Source of the DNA: Ovis canadensis
Taxonomy: Eukaryota; Chordata; Mammalia; Artiodactyla; Bovidae
Direction: 5' to 3'
Length of the DNA stretch: 64,000 nt
Assembly: GCF_042477335.2 (NCBI RefSeq)
Contig: NC_091255.1
Location: 28,808,501-28,872,500 of the forward strand
Shown here piece after piece: positions 46,501 through 57,088 of the stretch (position 1 is the first letter of the stretch; each line of letters starts with the position of its first letter). A program made the position numbers and the translations under genes. The notes below the pieces were generated by a model. The model ran no database searches and was not told the DNA's origin. It saw only the letters and a list, made by a program, of their open reading frames with translations.

Positions 46501-49500
46501 CCCCCTCCGACGTCTCAATATTCTCACAGCGACACAGGATGGTCATAACCTCCAGAGACAGTCTGAGGAGCAGCCGGGGGGAGGGAGGGAGAGGCAGGGA
46601 CAGGAAGGGGAGGAGGGGACACAGCAAACACACACAGTGGTTACCAGACAAGCACCGGATGCCTGAGGCCTGGGGGGTGGGGGTGGGGTCGCTCAAGACT
46701 TCAGCTCCCATCCCCCACTGCCAGCTCGAGACACCCCTGCGCTGGCCTGAGGCCTCTGGTCTCTTCTCCAGCCCCCACACCCTTCCAGTGAGAAGCTGCT
46801 GGGCTGGAGGTAAAGCCTGCTGATGCCCTGGGCCTGTGACCTGAGGTTGGGAGGTTGCCTGTGTGCAGGGCACCAGGGTTACCCACCGCCTCACCTTCCC
46901 AGGAGATTCCTGGCACGGTCTGGCTGGCAGCCTGAGCTCCATGCTCCAGACAGAGGCAAGCTTGTGTCTCCAGAAGCTGGGGTGGGGGAGGGGGAGGCCA
47001 CTCTGGGGGTTCACGAGCCTCAGCAAATACCGAATCCTGCGGGGCACAAACCCTCAAGGCCTGTGCTACTCATCCCTAAGAAGGTAGTTTAGGGCCAGAA
47101 GAGACTAAAGCAATTTTTGGATTTTCTGATTTGTGGGGGTGGGATGTGTCAAGGAAGGCTGGGAGGGGGGGAAGTGTGTGCACCCCTGCCAATATTCACA
47201 GGGACAACTGGGAGTCACTCACTTCCAGAGTTGGGCACAGGCAGAGTCATGGCAAAGAAAAGGTGCGTGGAAGCTACCTGGGCCTCCCTGGGGCAGGGTG
47301 TGTGCCCGTGTGTGCTGGGTGCTGGACCAGGCAGAGGCCAGCCTGTGGACAGCGCAGAAGGTTTCCTTAAACCAGAGGGAGGGAGGGCAGAGGCTGAGGT
47401 GAAGGAGCAGAAGCAAGTGGAGTGGAGGGACGGGGAGCAGGAGGCAACGTGGGTCCCTCCACTCTCCAGCCATGCGCACGTACACAGGTTGACTGCCTTC
47501 CAGCCCCTCCCTAACAGTACCCTCAGGCTGAGAGGACAGCAGACCCAGCTCAGACAGGCACCCATCAAGCTCTCTCTGGGGAAGGAGGGGAGGGAGACAT
47601 GAAAGAGGGAGGGAGGGACTGAGGGAGAGGAGGCCAGAGGGAGGAAAGGAGACAGGAAAAGAGGGAGGTGGGGGGGGGGAAGAGGGAGGAGGGGAGGGAG
47701 GGAGACAGGAAAGAGGGGGAGGGTGGGGGGAGGGGAAAGAGGGAGGAGGGGAGGGGGAGGAGGGGGAGACAGAAAAGAGGGGGAGGTGGGGGGAAGAGGG
47801 AGGAGGAGATGGGGAGGAGGGGGGAGACAGGAAAGGGGGAGGTGGGGGGAAGAGGGAGGAGGGGAGGGAGGGAGACAGGAAAGAGGGGGAGGGTGAGGGG
47901 AGGGGGAAAAGGGAGGAGGGGATGGGAAGGAGGGGGGAGACAGGAAAGAGGGGGAGGTGGGGGGAAGAGGGAGGAGGGGAGGGAGGGAGACAGGAAAGGG
48001 GGAGGGTGGGGGGAGGGGGAAGAGGGAGGAGGGGAGGGGAAGGATGGAGGGGGACAGGAAAGGGGGAGGGTGGGGGAAACGGAAGAGGGAGGAGGGGGGA
48101 GGAGGGAGGGAGACAGGAAACGGGAGGGTGGGGGGAGACGGAAGAGGGAGGAGGGGAGGGGGAGGAGGGAGGGAGACAGGAAACGGGGGAGGAAGGGGAA
48201 GAGAGAGGGAAGGAGACAGGAAAGGGGGAGGGTGGGGAGGAGGAGGAAGAGGGAGGAGGGGAGACAGGAGGGAGGGAGACAGGAAAAAGGGAGGGAGGGG
48301 AGGACAGAGGGAGGGAAGGAGACAGAAAAGGGGGAGGGTGGGGGAAGGGAAAGGGAGAGGGGAAGAGGGGAGGAGGGGAGGGAGGGAAGAAGACAGGAGA
48401 AGGGGAGGGTGGGGACGAGGGGGAAGAAGGGGAGGGGAGGGAGACTAGAAAGAAGGGGGAGAGAAAAGGAGGGGGAGAGGGGAGTAGGGAGGGGAGAGGG
48501 AGAAGGAGGAGGAGGGGGGAGGAGGGGAGAGGATGGGGGAGGAAGGGGGAGGAAGTGGGGAGGAGGGAGGCTGCAGCTCAGATGCCAGAAATGGAGGAAC
48601 CGCTTAGGTTAGGGCGAGACAGCTGCCCCCATCGGGGCCTCAGGACAGGACAGGGCATGGCAGCAAAGAACAGCGGGAGAGACCTCACTGAGGCTGGAGA
48701 AGAACAGCTGACACTGAGGGCAGGTGACATGGAGGATGGCCGTGAAAAGGACCTCAAATGGAAGGCTGGGTTAGAATCCTAGACCTCCACTCTGACCTAG
48801 GAAGCCCCTGCCGGCCTCAGGAAAGAAAGGTCCCCGCTGGGGGAGCCGCCCCTGCAGCAGGCTAGGGGACAGGGAAGGGGCCGCCCCAGGAACCCAAGAG
48901 TGGGCCCTGCCTGTGGGCCCAGAGGGAGACGCTGAGCCTGGGTGTGGGAGAGCTGCTCCCAGGATGAGGCACAAGGTCCCCCACCCCTCACCTTCAAACC
49001 TGCCATCAGAGAAGCCAGGCCCTGCTGTCTTGGGGCTCTGCTCCTGGGAGCAGGAAGCGGGAGGGGACCAACCACGGCGTGGAGAAAGGGCCTCTGGAGT
49101 GTCAGCAGCACCGAGCAGCAGACGCCTGGCTGGACAGGTCTTGGCGCAAGCGGACACTCTCTAGGCCCGGCCGTACGTCGAGGGGTTTGGACGAGACACT
49201 CTGCTGTCCCAGGACTGTGTGGCAGGTATAGAGTGGGAGGTGACAGTGTCTCTGGAGAGGGGACCCATGGCTCCTGTCAGGCCAGCTGGCCACCTCAGGT
49301 GTCTTAGGATCCTGAGAGGAACTTGTGACCACTACTAATTACTTTCTGAACACTTTTGACCTTGGGCCAGAAGAGTTCCCCAAGATCCCTCAACTGAGGC
49401 AAGGCTACGAGCGGGGAGAGATGGGCAGTGGAGGGAGTTAGGAGAGATCAGTGAAGTTAAATCGTTGTGACATGCTTCCCATGCCCCTGACCTGAGCCAA

Positions 49501-52500
49501 CACCCTCAGACTCCCTGCAGCCATGAGGCGTCTCTCTGCCAACTACGAGACTGGGATACAGGGGGATTTCCACTGGAATCTCCACTGCTTCCCCTTCACA
49601 GGACCCCCACCCCTGCCAACAGGCCTGCGCTTTCATAGCTCTGGGGCCTGTGTCGCCTGGTTCCTGGCCTGGAAGAATCTGGGCCCCTCCCCTGATCTCC
49701 CATAATCAGGAAGGGGGTGCTGGTGGAGAGGTGGCCGGCTGGCCTCATCTCCTCCTGGGCGGGCAGTGAGGGGGACAGGAGAAGCCTGGGGGCCTTGCCC
49801 CGGGCTCTGGGAAAGCCAGCAGGTAGAGCCTGAGCTGAAATCTCCCTTCCCCTTCTGAGTCTCTCCAGACTGATGGAGGATGTCCAGACCCGTCTTGCCC
49901 AGCCTGGGTGCCAGTTCCTTAGATTTGCAACCTTTGTCTTTAATACACAGAGCCCCTTCAGACTGTAACCATCCTCTGCCATTTAGCCCCTGCCTGCATT
50001 GTTCCAGGGTCTGCACAGGGCAGGGGTCTCTTCAAGTCTTTCCTCCTTCCTAGGACCACTCCAAACAGGTGTGTTATTAAGGCTTCCTGAATAATTCTGA
50101 GCTAAAATCAGGGCCTTAGGGCTCTGCCTGAATTGCCTGGGGCAGAAGTGATACTTTCAATGGAAAAAAGCACACCCACCAAGGAGGAGCTGCCCACAGA
50201 CAGCCCTCCTGCCTCCCCATGTAACCCATTCCACCTGCCTCTTGGGAGGTCCCCCCAACTAGAACGGAATGCAGCTCAAGTGGCATGAAGGGGGTTAAGG
50301 ATGGAGACCCTCTTCTCCCCTGCCCACCAGGATGCCCAATCACCAGCCCCCAGGCCCTTACCTCTGAGTGTCGGAGATACACCACCAAGCCCAGGCCCAG
50401 CCGCCAAACACATACTGTTTATAGTCGGAACCACAACAGCCCCCTGGAGAGCAAAGCAAACCATGGCTGGTCAGTTAGTCCTTGGGTCTGTCTACCCTCC
50501 AACGCCTCCATCAGCAACACTGGACCTTTGCCTGCTCTGACACTTGACAATTCTTACCACTGGGCACTAGGTGTGGAGGTTACAGATAAACGGGAGACAG
50601 GCCCTTAAGGTCTTGGGATCCAGTTTTGTGCTATTTGCATAGAAATGAGGGGAGCCAATGAGTGGTTCAGAACATATGTGCTTTCAGAGAACAAAGTCAG
50701 TGGGCAAGAGTGAACAGGGACACATCCATCTTTGATTCAACCATCCGTTCAGCAAACAAGTACTTTTCTGTGCTAGGGAAACAGAGATGAAGGTACAGTT
50801 CCTCTCTTAAAAGAGGTGGGACTCAGAGGAGTGACCTTTTCCTGAGCTGATGGTTGTACCATGTGACTGGCCTGTTACCAGGATGGGATCAGTCCCAGAG
50901 GGAAAGTAGGTGGAAGGCTAACGCAAGGGAGTCTATGAACCAAGGGGTAGGGTGGGGGTCGGGGTGGGGGTGGGGGCTGGCTCACGCTCAGCAGACCTCT
51001 CAGTGAGGCTGGTTCCCAGGGGTTCAGAGTGAATGGGAGCGGATGGGGAAGAAGGCAAGACCTCAAAACAGAAGCCAACTCATGGTACCAACTGGAAAAG
51101 TGAAAGGGAAAAGGCCTAAAAAGGAAATGACTCCTGGAAACTATGTATCAACTAAATAGCCTGCTAAATCTGGCCACCACCCAGATTCACTTCCTGGAGG
51201 AGCTTCATACAATCTCTATACAGAAGTAAGAAAAATCAGTTCTTGAAATTCTTGTCGCGAACCCCCCTACTGATGCCGAAATTAATCAACAAGTTCAAGA
51301 AAACTTAGTAAAAGCAAGAGGGGCTGTTCCCTGGCAGAAACAGATGATTCAAAGGAAATGTAATATGTAACAGGGAGGAAAAAGCCAGTGGGCGGTCATC
51401 GTTTCCACATTCATAAACTTGGGTTTTCAGGAAAGTCTAGGGTGGGTGCCTCCCAAGGTCAAAGTTCAGGGGTAGTTTTGTGTAGCTGGGTTAGTGTCTC
51501 TGAGGCCTCATGGCAGGGGACAAAGCCGGGTGGCAGGGCAGAGGGCAGACTGCAGAGTATTGTAGGGATTGGGTCAAGCAGGGGTGTTGTGTGTATGTGC
51601 CTGAATGATGGGGAAGTCATTTAACCTAAGAAGCCACACTTAACATTTGCATTCTAGAAAACCCACTTTGCACAAGGAGAAAGATACCTGGGTCAGGGAG
51701 GCTGGGGAAAAGCAGCCTCTTGCAGTGACCCAGGCCACACACAGTGGCTGATGTGGGGGTATAGCTTCTAGAGTAGTTTTATCCAAGAGAACGTCCTTCA
51801 GGGATCAAAATGTTCCACAGCTGTGCTGTGCAACAAAGCAGCCACTCAGGACATGTGCTATTGAGCACTGGAAATCTGGCTGGTATAACTGAGAAAATGA
51901 ATTGTAATTAACTTAACCTGTGGCTCCTGGCTACCACACTGGACAGTGTAGGTCTACAGCCAGGGTTTGGGTTGGTGGTCAGGCCAACAACCAGAGACAA
52001 CAGAATCATGACCTGGAGAGAAGTTTTAGATAGGTGGAGGGACCACCTGACGTGAACAGCCGACTCACCGGAAAAGACCCTGACGCTGGGAAAGATTGAG
52101 GGCAGGAGGACAAGGGGGCGACAGAGGATGAGATGGTTGGCTGGCATCGCCGACTCGATGGACATGAATTTCAGCAAGCTAAGGGCGATAGTGAAGGGCA
52201 GGGAAGCCTGGCGTGCTGCCGTCCACGGGGTTGGAAAGAGTCGGACACAATTTAGTGACTGAACAACAACAAAGGAACAAAGATCCCGCAAGTGTAGTGG
52301 GACTGCCAAGATGGACAGCTAGCAAATGATACTGCCCACCGGGCAGCCCACCCTGTCTCCTGGGTCTGCCCTGTGCATGGTGTACAAGCAGCTGAGCCTG
52401 AGGTCCAGGGAGCCGGGAGCATCGCTGCAGTGTGAACAGGGTTGGGAAGACGTTGCAGGTCTCTGGAAACATCTGTTCACAGGACTGCTGCTCAGGGTAA

Positions 52501-55500
52501 GCCACTGCAGGCTGCTCTGTCCTGGGGATGGGGTGAGAGGAGCCTCTGAGGACCAGCAGTCAACTTGAAACCAAAAACATCTCAGGATCCAGTGAAACTG
52601 GAAAAGGATCAAAAACCACAGGTTGTTCCACTTCTTCTGGCCTGGTGGGGAATGGGGCACAGTGGCACAGCTTTCTCCAACCAACCCCAGGGCACTTCTC
52701 AGGGTGCAGGAAGAGGAGATGGTGGTAGTGGTAGGTGGGATGGAGGCGAGGGAGCCAAGGGTGGGAATCCACGCTTTGAAGTGAAAAGTGAGGCATTAGT
52801 CACTCAGTTCTTTCTGACTCTGTGCGACCCCGTGGACTGTCAGGGTCCCCTGTCCATGGAATTCTCCAGGCAAGAATACTGGAGGGGTAGCCATTTTTTT
52901 TTTTTTTTACCTTTAACTTATTCTTTGACCTTGGGAGCAGGCTGCCACAGCTCAGGCTGGGCCTCCGCCAAGGGTAACATGGCCAGGTTCCCAGGGGTAG
53001 CAACAACAGGAAGCTGGGGCTGCCTGGCTGCCCCACCCCCAGCAGCCTCCTCCCCTGGAAGGCATCTTCCTTCCAGCTTCCTGGTCACCCTGGGGACCAC
53101 TCCCAAGAGAGGACTCTTAGGTGACCCTTCCTTGACCTCCTCAGTTCTTACTGTCTCCAGATCTGGAGACAATCCTCCTAATTTTATCTCACTTCTAACC
53201 CAATCTACTTTCCTTTGCTCTGTCCTCAATCAAGTTGAAGAATCACAAAATATCCTGTCATAAATTCTGCCTCACTCTTAGCCCTCCCCAAACACAAGCG
53301 CCCGTCTGCCCCCTCAGGAACACTCCCTTTCTTCCTGACCCTCTTCCACTCTTTCATTCCTACTAGTCAAGAAGACCTACAACTCTACAAGGCAGATTTT
53401 TTTTTTTTGGTTGCGCAGCAGGGCTTATAGGATTTCAGTTCCCCAACCAGGACTGAACTGGGCAGTGAAAGTGCTGAATGCTAACTACTGGGCCATCAGG
53501 GAACTCTCATACAAGGGGGATGTTTTGAGCCGAAATCCCCCGCCCCCCTTAGTAGTCTGGCAAAGCCTGAATGTCCATAAATGCATAAAGTAAGATACAT
53601 AAGAAACAAATACTTAAAGTTACATATGTGTGCTATGCGATACACAGTAACATGTATAATGTTATTAAATAATAAGATCTTGTGGTAGATTAATAACTGG
53701 CTTAATTTCAAAATAGCAATGAGCATAAATGATTTCTACCATACTATACTGCAACAAAGGCAGTACAGTAGGCAAATATCTGCTAATCCTATCATGGATT
53801 GTTGCCGACATTAATAATCGTATCGGAAGCACTAACTTTCAGTTAAGGTAAGTGTAAATAAAAATGTACTACTTTCCTCTTATCAAATGCAAAGACCTCT
53901 AAATTCTATCCACAAACTCCAGGTTAAGAATTTCTGCCCTACTGTAGAGATAAGAGAAAGGTATATGTGTTTGGATTCCCCCAAAGTAGAAACAGAGAAA
54001 AAAAAATTGTGCATCACAGAATGAAGGAGGCAGGATAGACAAGAAGAACCTCCAGACTTTTCAAGTGGAAAAGATGATCATGATATATATCAACATCCTC
54101 CTTCTGAAACTGGGTTGCGTAAGATGGCCCTGGACTTAGAAGGGAAAGTGAAAGTCGCTCAGTCATCTGACTCTTTGCGATCCCATGGACTATACAGTCC
54201 ATGGAATTCTCCAGGTCAGAATCCTGGAGTGAGTAGCCATTCCCTTCTCCAGGGGATCTTTCCAACCCAGGGATCGAACCCAGGTCTCCCACACAGCAGG
54301 CAGATTCTTAACCAGCTGAGCCACCATGGAAGGCACCTGGACTTTGGTGCAGGTCCAATTAATGGGGTGCAGGGAACAGGACTAGAAGTCCATGTGCTCT
54401 CGAGAGCCACAGTGCAGTTCGATCATCTCAAACCCCAAGGAACTATTACGCTGGGCATCATCTCTCTCTCTTCTCTTCCACCCTCCCTTGACTTCAGCTC
54501 TCTTAATTCTGTGTGGCCTCCTCTCCGAACTCCTAAAATGGCTTCAAATTTAGCACTGCCTTGGCCTCTGGCTAGAGTACCCTGGCAACTTGGGAGGCAC
54601 AGAGCAGCCCGTCTTAGGGACTCTTTTTGCTCCTCAGTTTCAGGATCGCCACAAAGACAAAATGGGAGCTCTTTCTCCTTGCCAGAGTCTGGGCTTCTAG
54701 AGAGAAATCCCACAAGAAAAACACAAGTGTGATGTAGATTCAGGTTTCTAAAAACCTTTAGGAGTGGAGGCTGGGAGACTGGCCCAAGTCTGAGAGAGGA
54801 GGTTTAGTCAGTGCTCTCTAGGGGTCTCCCTGGTGACCCCAAGGCTATCTTCTTTGGTTTTCAGGGAAGTGAAAGATTTTTTTTTTTGGCTGTGCCACAG
54901 GGTTTGCAGGATATTAGTTCCCCGACCAGGGATCAAGCCCCAGGCCCCTGCAGTGAAACCACAGAGTCCAAACCAATGGACTGCCAGGGAAGTCCCAGGG
55001 AAGTGAAGGATCTTAATTTCCCCATAGGAGTAGGGTCCTAGTCAGAGAGATTGACGATTTCCTGTCCCAGGGCAGACATTGACTTTGAGATCCAAACTGA
55101 ACCAAAATCCATGAAAGTTCCCAATGGATTCATCCCAGCTCTCAAAGTGGGTGGCAACAAGCCCTGGTCCGGCCCACCCTCTTCTGCTCAGTTCTGCAGC
55201 TGGCCCTAACAACTCTGTGTACAGATGGAGAATCCATACTGACAGTGGCAAGTAGGATATGACCGTCTTCTGCAGCTACAGGCCTCCATCCTGTCGGGGA
55301 AACACGGGCTTCTCCCCAGCACCCGCGCCATTGGCTGCACAAACTGGTGGCTTGAAAGGCTTCTGCCACTTCCCAAGACACCCAAATAAACAATTTAAAT
55401 AGCAGCCTTATGACAAGCTCTCTCTCCCTCCCCCAGCACTGCGGAGCCCCCATCCTGCCTAAGCGCAACAGAAATTCTGGAGTCTGCAGCATTTTGCAAC

Positions 55501-56155
55501 CAGAGCAACACAGCCAGGAGCCAGGTTTCTCAACCTGTAGAGGCCGCACCCGCGTCTCCGGGGCGGGCAGTGCCAGTAAAGCCCGGCAAGCCTCAGCCTG
55601 CTAGGAATTAACGGATCTGTGCCCAGAACCCAAGGATCCAGGGTCCACCGCCCCTTCCCAGACAGGCACCTGCGACCCACCCATCCCTCGCTCCGGGCGC
55701 TGGCATCTAGCCAGACTGTGTTCCCGGAACCCCAAGGCTTCGGCTCGGGATCCTCTAGGCCACAGGGGAGACCCTGCCCAAAGAAGGAGGCGGAGAAAGG
55801 AAAGGAGGGAATCAAGACGGGCAAACACGCAGAGGCCGGAGGTGGGGGGAGCGCCTGGCCGGTGCCCTAGGGCGCGGAGCACGGAGAGTGGGGGTCCCTC
55901 CTGGAAAGGGTCTCCGGAGCTACCGTAAGCTCAGGCCCCACCCCCGGCACTGCCCACCCCACAACACCCCCCCTCCCCCCCGCCGCCCCACCCTCAGAGC
56001 CCTTCCTCGGCCTGGCCCCTCTCCCGCCCTCCCAGGCACAGCCCCCGCCCCAAACACCCTCCCGGCGCTGGGCGTTCCGGATCCACCTCCCTCGGGGCCC
56101 CCTCACCTGAAACCACCAGCGCCTCGTTGGGCCCCACCGTGTGACAATTGCCCAT
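40567..56155 (-). CDS. FLOT2: flotillin-2, eleven coding exons, one of them in two alternative versions
   Basis: Membrane-microdomain scaffold that forms hetero-oligomers with flotillin-1 on the cytoplasmic face of plasma and endosomal membranes. Minus-strand exons in order: 56107-56155, 50362-50443, then 46472-46562 or 44352-44442, 43261-43384, 42515-42633, 42279-42392, 42057-42176, 41749-41963, 41151-41334, 40695-40844, 40567-40605. Either choice of third exon gives 428 residues with GT-AG introns and no break. Visible: myristoylation Gly2 (MGNCHTVGPNEALVVSG), palmitoylation-type Cys4, Cys19 and Cys20, an SPFH/PHB domain over roughly the first 180 residues, then a long Ala/Glu-rich coiled coil (about 190-365, with AEAE repeats). 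C-terminus is KKATGAQV. Compared with the human protein I remember there are changes such as Arg288 to Cys and Gln366 to Arg. The start codon has a strong context (gccATGGGC). Confidence 0.97.
42760..42930 (-). mobile_element. CHR-2-type tRNA SINE in FLOT2 intron 4
   Basis: SINE between exons 5 and 4, oriented like the gene (TCCCTGACCAGGGATCC, TGGACCACCCGGGAAGTCC on the given strand). It ends over 300 bp from either splice junction except exon 5, which is about 130 bp away. Confidence 0.7.
43385..46471 (-). other. FLOT2 introns around the alternative exon pair
   Basis: Introns of 967 bp (43385-44351) and 2029 bp (44443-46471). GC-rich single-copy DNA; apart from a weak reverse MIR trace near 45850-45930 I see no repeat or extra exon. 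The absence of ruminant SINEs here contrasts with the rest of the gene. Confidence 0.5.
44352..44442 (-). CDS. FLOT2: FLOT2 alternative third coding exon, version b (canonical human type)
   Basis: A 91 nt exon encoding residues 44-74 in the form RISLEIMTLQPRC...VTGVAQ, the version in the human reference protein as I remember it. Acceptor ttggcag and donor gtatag are both acceptable. Entry phase 2 and exit phase 0 match exons 2 and 4. It lies 0.97 kb upstream of exon 4 in the transcription direction. Confidence 0.92.
46472..46562 (-). CDS. FLOT2: FLOT2 alternative third coding exon, version a
   Basis: A second 91 nt exon with the same phases as version b, encoding RLSLEVMTILCRCENIE...VTGVAQ. 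About two thirds of positions match version b, and the last seven residues are the same. Acceptor ctcctcag and donor gtaata are intact and the frame is open, so this is a paralogous alternative exon and not a decayed copy. It adds a Cys-rich patch (ILCRC). I recall this peptide in rodent flotillin-2 isoforms but could not verify that. Using both exons, or neither, would shift the frame. Confidence 0.85.
47590..48590. repeat. 1 kb polypurine minisatellite in FLOT2 intron 2
   Basis: Almost only A and G on the given strand. About fifteen imperfect units of roughly 45-65 bp, each with GGGAGACAGGAAAG or a variant, separated by GGAGGGTGGGGGG and GAGGGAGGAGGGG blocks. The purine strand is the template strand of FLOT2. 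Many G-runs could form quadruplex or triplex structures. Confidence 0.95.
48591..50361 (-). other. FLOT2 intron 2, remainder
   Basis: Single-copy GC-rich intron sequence between the minisatellite and exon 2. I see no exon, RNA gene or clear repeat. Confidence 0.5.
51770..51957 (+). mobile_element. MER5A-like hAT-Charlie DNA transposon remnant
   Basis: Old non-autonomous element; GTGCTATTGAGCACTGGAAA, CTGGCTGGTATAACTGAG and GGCTCCTGGCTACCACACTG match the MER5A pattern. Confidence 0.75.
52030..52272 (+). mobile_element. BovB LINE 3' end
   Basis: About 240 bp of forward BovB 3' sequence ending GTGACTGAACAACAACAAAG, the tail form shared with Bov-tA SINEs. Confidence 0.88.
54140..54330 (-). mobile_element. 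Bov-tA SINE
   Basis: Reverse Bov-tA in FLOT2 intron 1 (AAAGTCGCTCAGTCATCTGA, GAGCCACCATGGAAGGC). Confidence 0.88.
54845..55012 (-). mobile_element. CHR-2-type SINE with target duplication
   Basis: Reverse SINE starting at a T-run, flanked by CAGGGAAGTGAA on both sides (about 54864-54875 and 54997-55008). Confidence 0.75.
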
Positions 56156-56390
56156 GGCGCCTGCGGGACGGAGGGGCCCCCGGAGGTCGCGGAGACCTGG
56201 ACAGCAGCCTCCGGTCCGCACCCCGCGCGCGCGCGCCCGCCCGCACAGCCGGCCTCGCCCTGCCTGTCGGGCCACCCCCAGCGGCCGCCCGCCCGCACCC
56301 CTCCGCGGCCGCAGCGCCGCCGGAAGTGTGGCGGCGGAGGGCGGGGCCGGCGCGGCCTGCGAGGCGGTCTGCGTGCTACCCGTGGAGTCA
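55870..56390 (-). promoter_or_regulatory. FLOT2: FLOT2 CpG-rich promoter, 5' UTR and exon 1
   Basis: Very GC- and CpG-rich sequence around FLOT2 exon 1. The part from 56156 up to about 56390 should hold the 5' UTR and core promoter. It includes an alternating purine-pyrimidine run CGCGCGCGCGCGC near 56224-56237, capable of Z-DNA, and several GGGCGG/CCGCCC Sp1-type boxes. No TATA box is seen. The upstream edge runs straight into the candidate DHRS13 polyadenylation site at 56397-56402. Confidence 0.7.
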
Positions 56391-56539
56391 AGACGCTTTA
56401 TTGCACGGGGTAGACATCGCGTACCCACGACTCCCACTGGGCGCCTGAATAACCTCCGTCCTGCCCTTTCTCACCTTCCACCTCCCAGCTCCCACCTTAC
56501 AGCGATTGGCCCTGGAGCCAGCCCGCTGGGGGTTCCAGT

Positions 56540-56700
56540 TTCAGCCCCCGCGCTTACTAGCTGGGAGACCTTGGGCGAGTCCCTTATCTGGCTGAGTCCC
56601 TCACCTGGCTGCTAATGCAAAAAGGGGATAATGAAACTACTTAGCTAAAGGGTCTAAAAGGACCCAGCTGAATAATCCTGTGTTGGCAGTGCATCCAATT
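56540..56700 (+). mobile_element. MIR fragment between DHRS13 and FLOT2
   Basis: Forward MIR traces (TACTAGCTGGGAGACCTTGG, AAAAAGGGGATAATGAAAC) in the distal DHRS13 3' UTR. Confidence 0.6.
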
Positions 56701-57015
56701 ACAAATTCCCAGGCCCTATTCCGGGGCTGATCGGCATGCCTGAGGGTAGGGCCTGGAAATCCGAAATTCAAACTCCTGAAAAGCCGCAGCAGATACACTA
56801 CGTCCCACCTCTCAATCTGGGATTACCCTTCCTCTCAGGGAGAAATAATCACCCTTTATTTCCTTCCACGAGGAAACGAGCTGTCCAGGACATACCTCGA
56901 AAACCGCGGAAAGTAACCATGGATGCAAAAATGGCAACTCTCTCCTTGCCTAGTGCATGGCCCGGCACACAGCTAGGGTTTTAAAGGCCCACCAGGTGCC
57001 CTGGAAAGCTTCCAG

Positions 57016-57018
57016 GTC

Positions 57019-57049
<31 letters not shown>

Positions 57050-57050
57050 A
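57016..57050. repeat. (TG)n microsatellite in the DHRS13 3' UTR
   Basis: About 16 TG units in a row, interrupted once at the left end, followed by GGTGTGTGGGGGGG. In the minus-strand mRNA this reads as a (CA)n tract about 45-70 nt after the stop. It is likely to be length-polymorphic. Confidence 0.9.
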
Positions 57051-57088
57051 GGAGTGGGGTGGGGGGTGGTGTGTGGGGGGGTGGGCGG

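Larger units (their letters stand above)
50444..56106 (-). other. FLOT2 intron 1 with repeats
   Basis: A 5.7 kb first intron. Recognisable parts: MER5A (51770-51957), forward BovB 3' end (about 52030-52272), partial reverse Bov-tA (about 52800-52895), reverse CHR-2-type SINEs (about 53395-53515 and 54870-55000), reverse Bov-tA (54140-54330). The rest is single-copy; the last 0.5 kb is CpG-rich. Confidence 0.6.
56385..57088 (-). other. DHRS13: DHRS13 3' UTR with two candidate poly(A) signals
   Basis: Minus-strand sequence after the DHRS13 stop. AATAAA occurs at 56855-56860 and again at 56397-56402. The distal one gives a UTR of about 0.7 kb ending at the FLOT2 promoter; the proximal one about 0.25 kb. 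The UTR holds a (TG)n microsatellite and, beyond the proximal site, an old MIR fragment. Confidence 0.55.

Noticed and set aside
47590-48590. Regularly spaced repeats suggesting a CRISPR-like array
   Set aside because: Units vary in length, there are no unique spacers, and the genome is mammalian.
47668-48782. Long plus-strand open frames (up to 314 codons) rich in Gly, Arg and Glu
   Set aside because: They are translations of the polypurine minisatellite: stop codons are rare in G/A-only sequence, three overlapping frames are open at once, and the region is intronic to FLOT2.
55867-56448. Overlapping open frames of 150-190 codons on both strands
   Set aside because: Low-stop GC-rich CpG island sequence over FLOT2 exon 1; proline/arginine-rich with no family resemblance.
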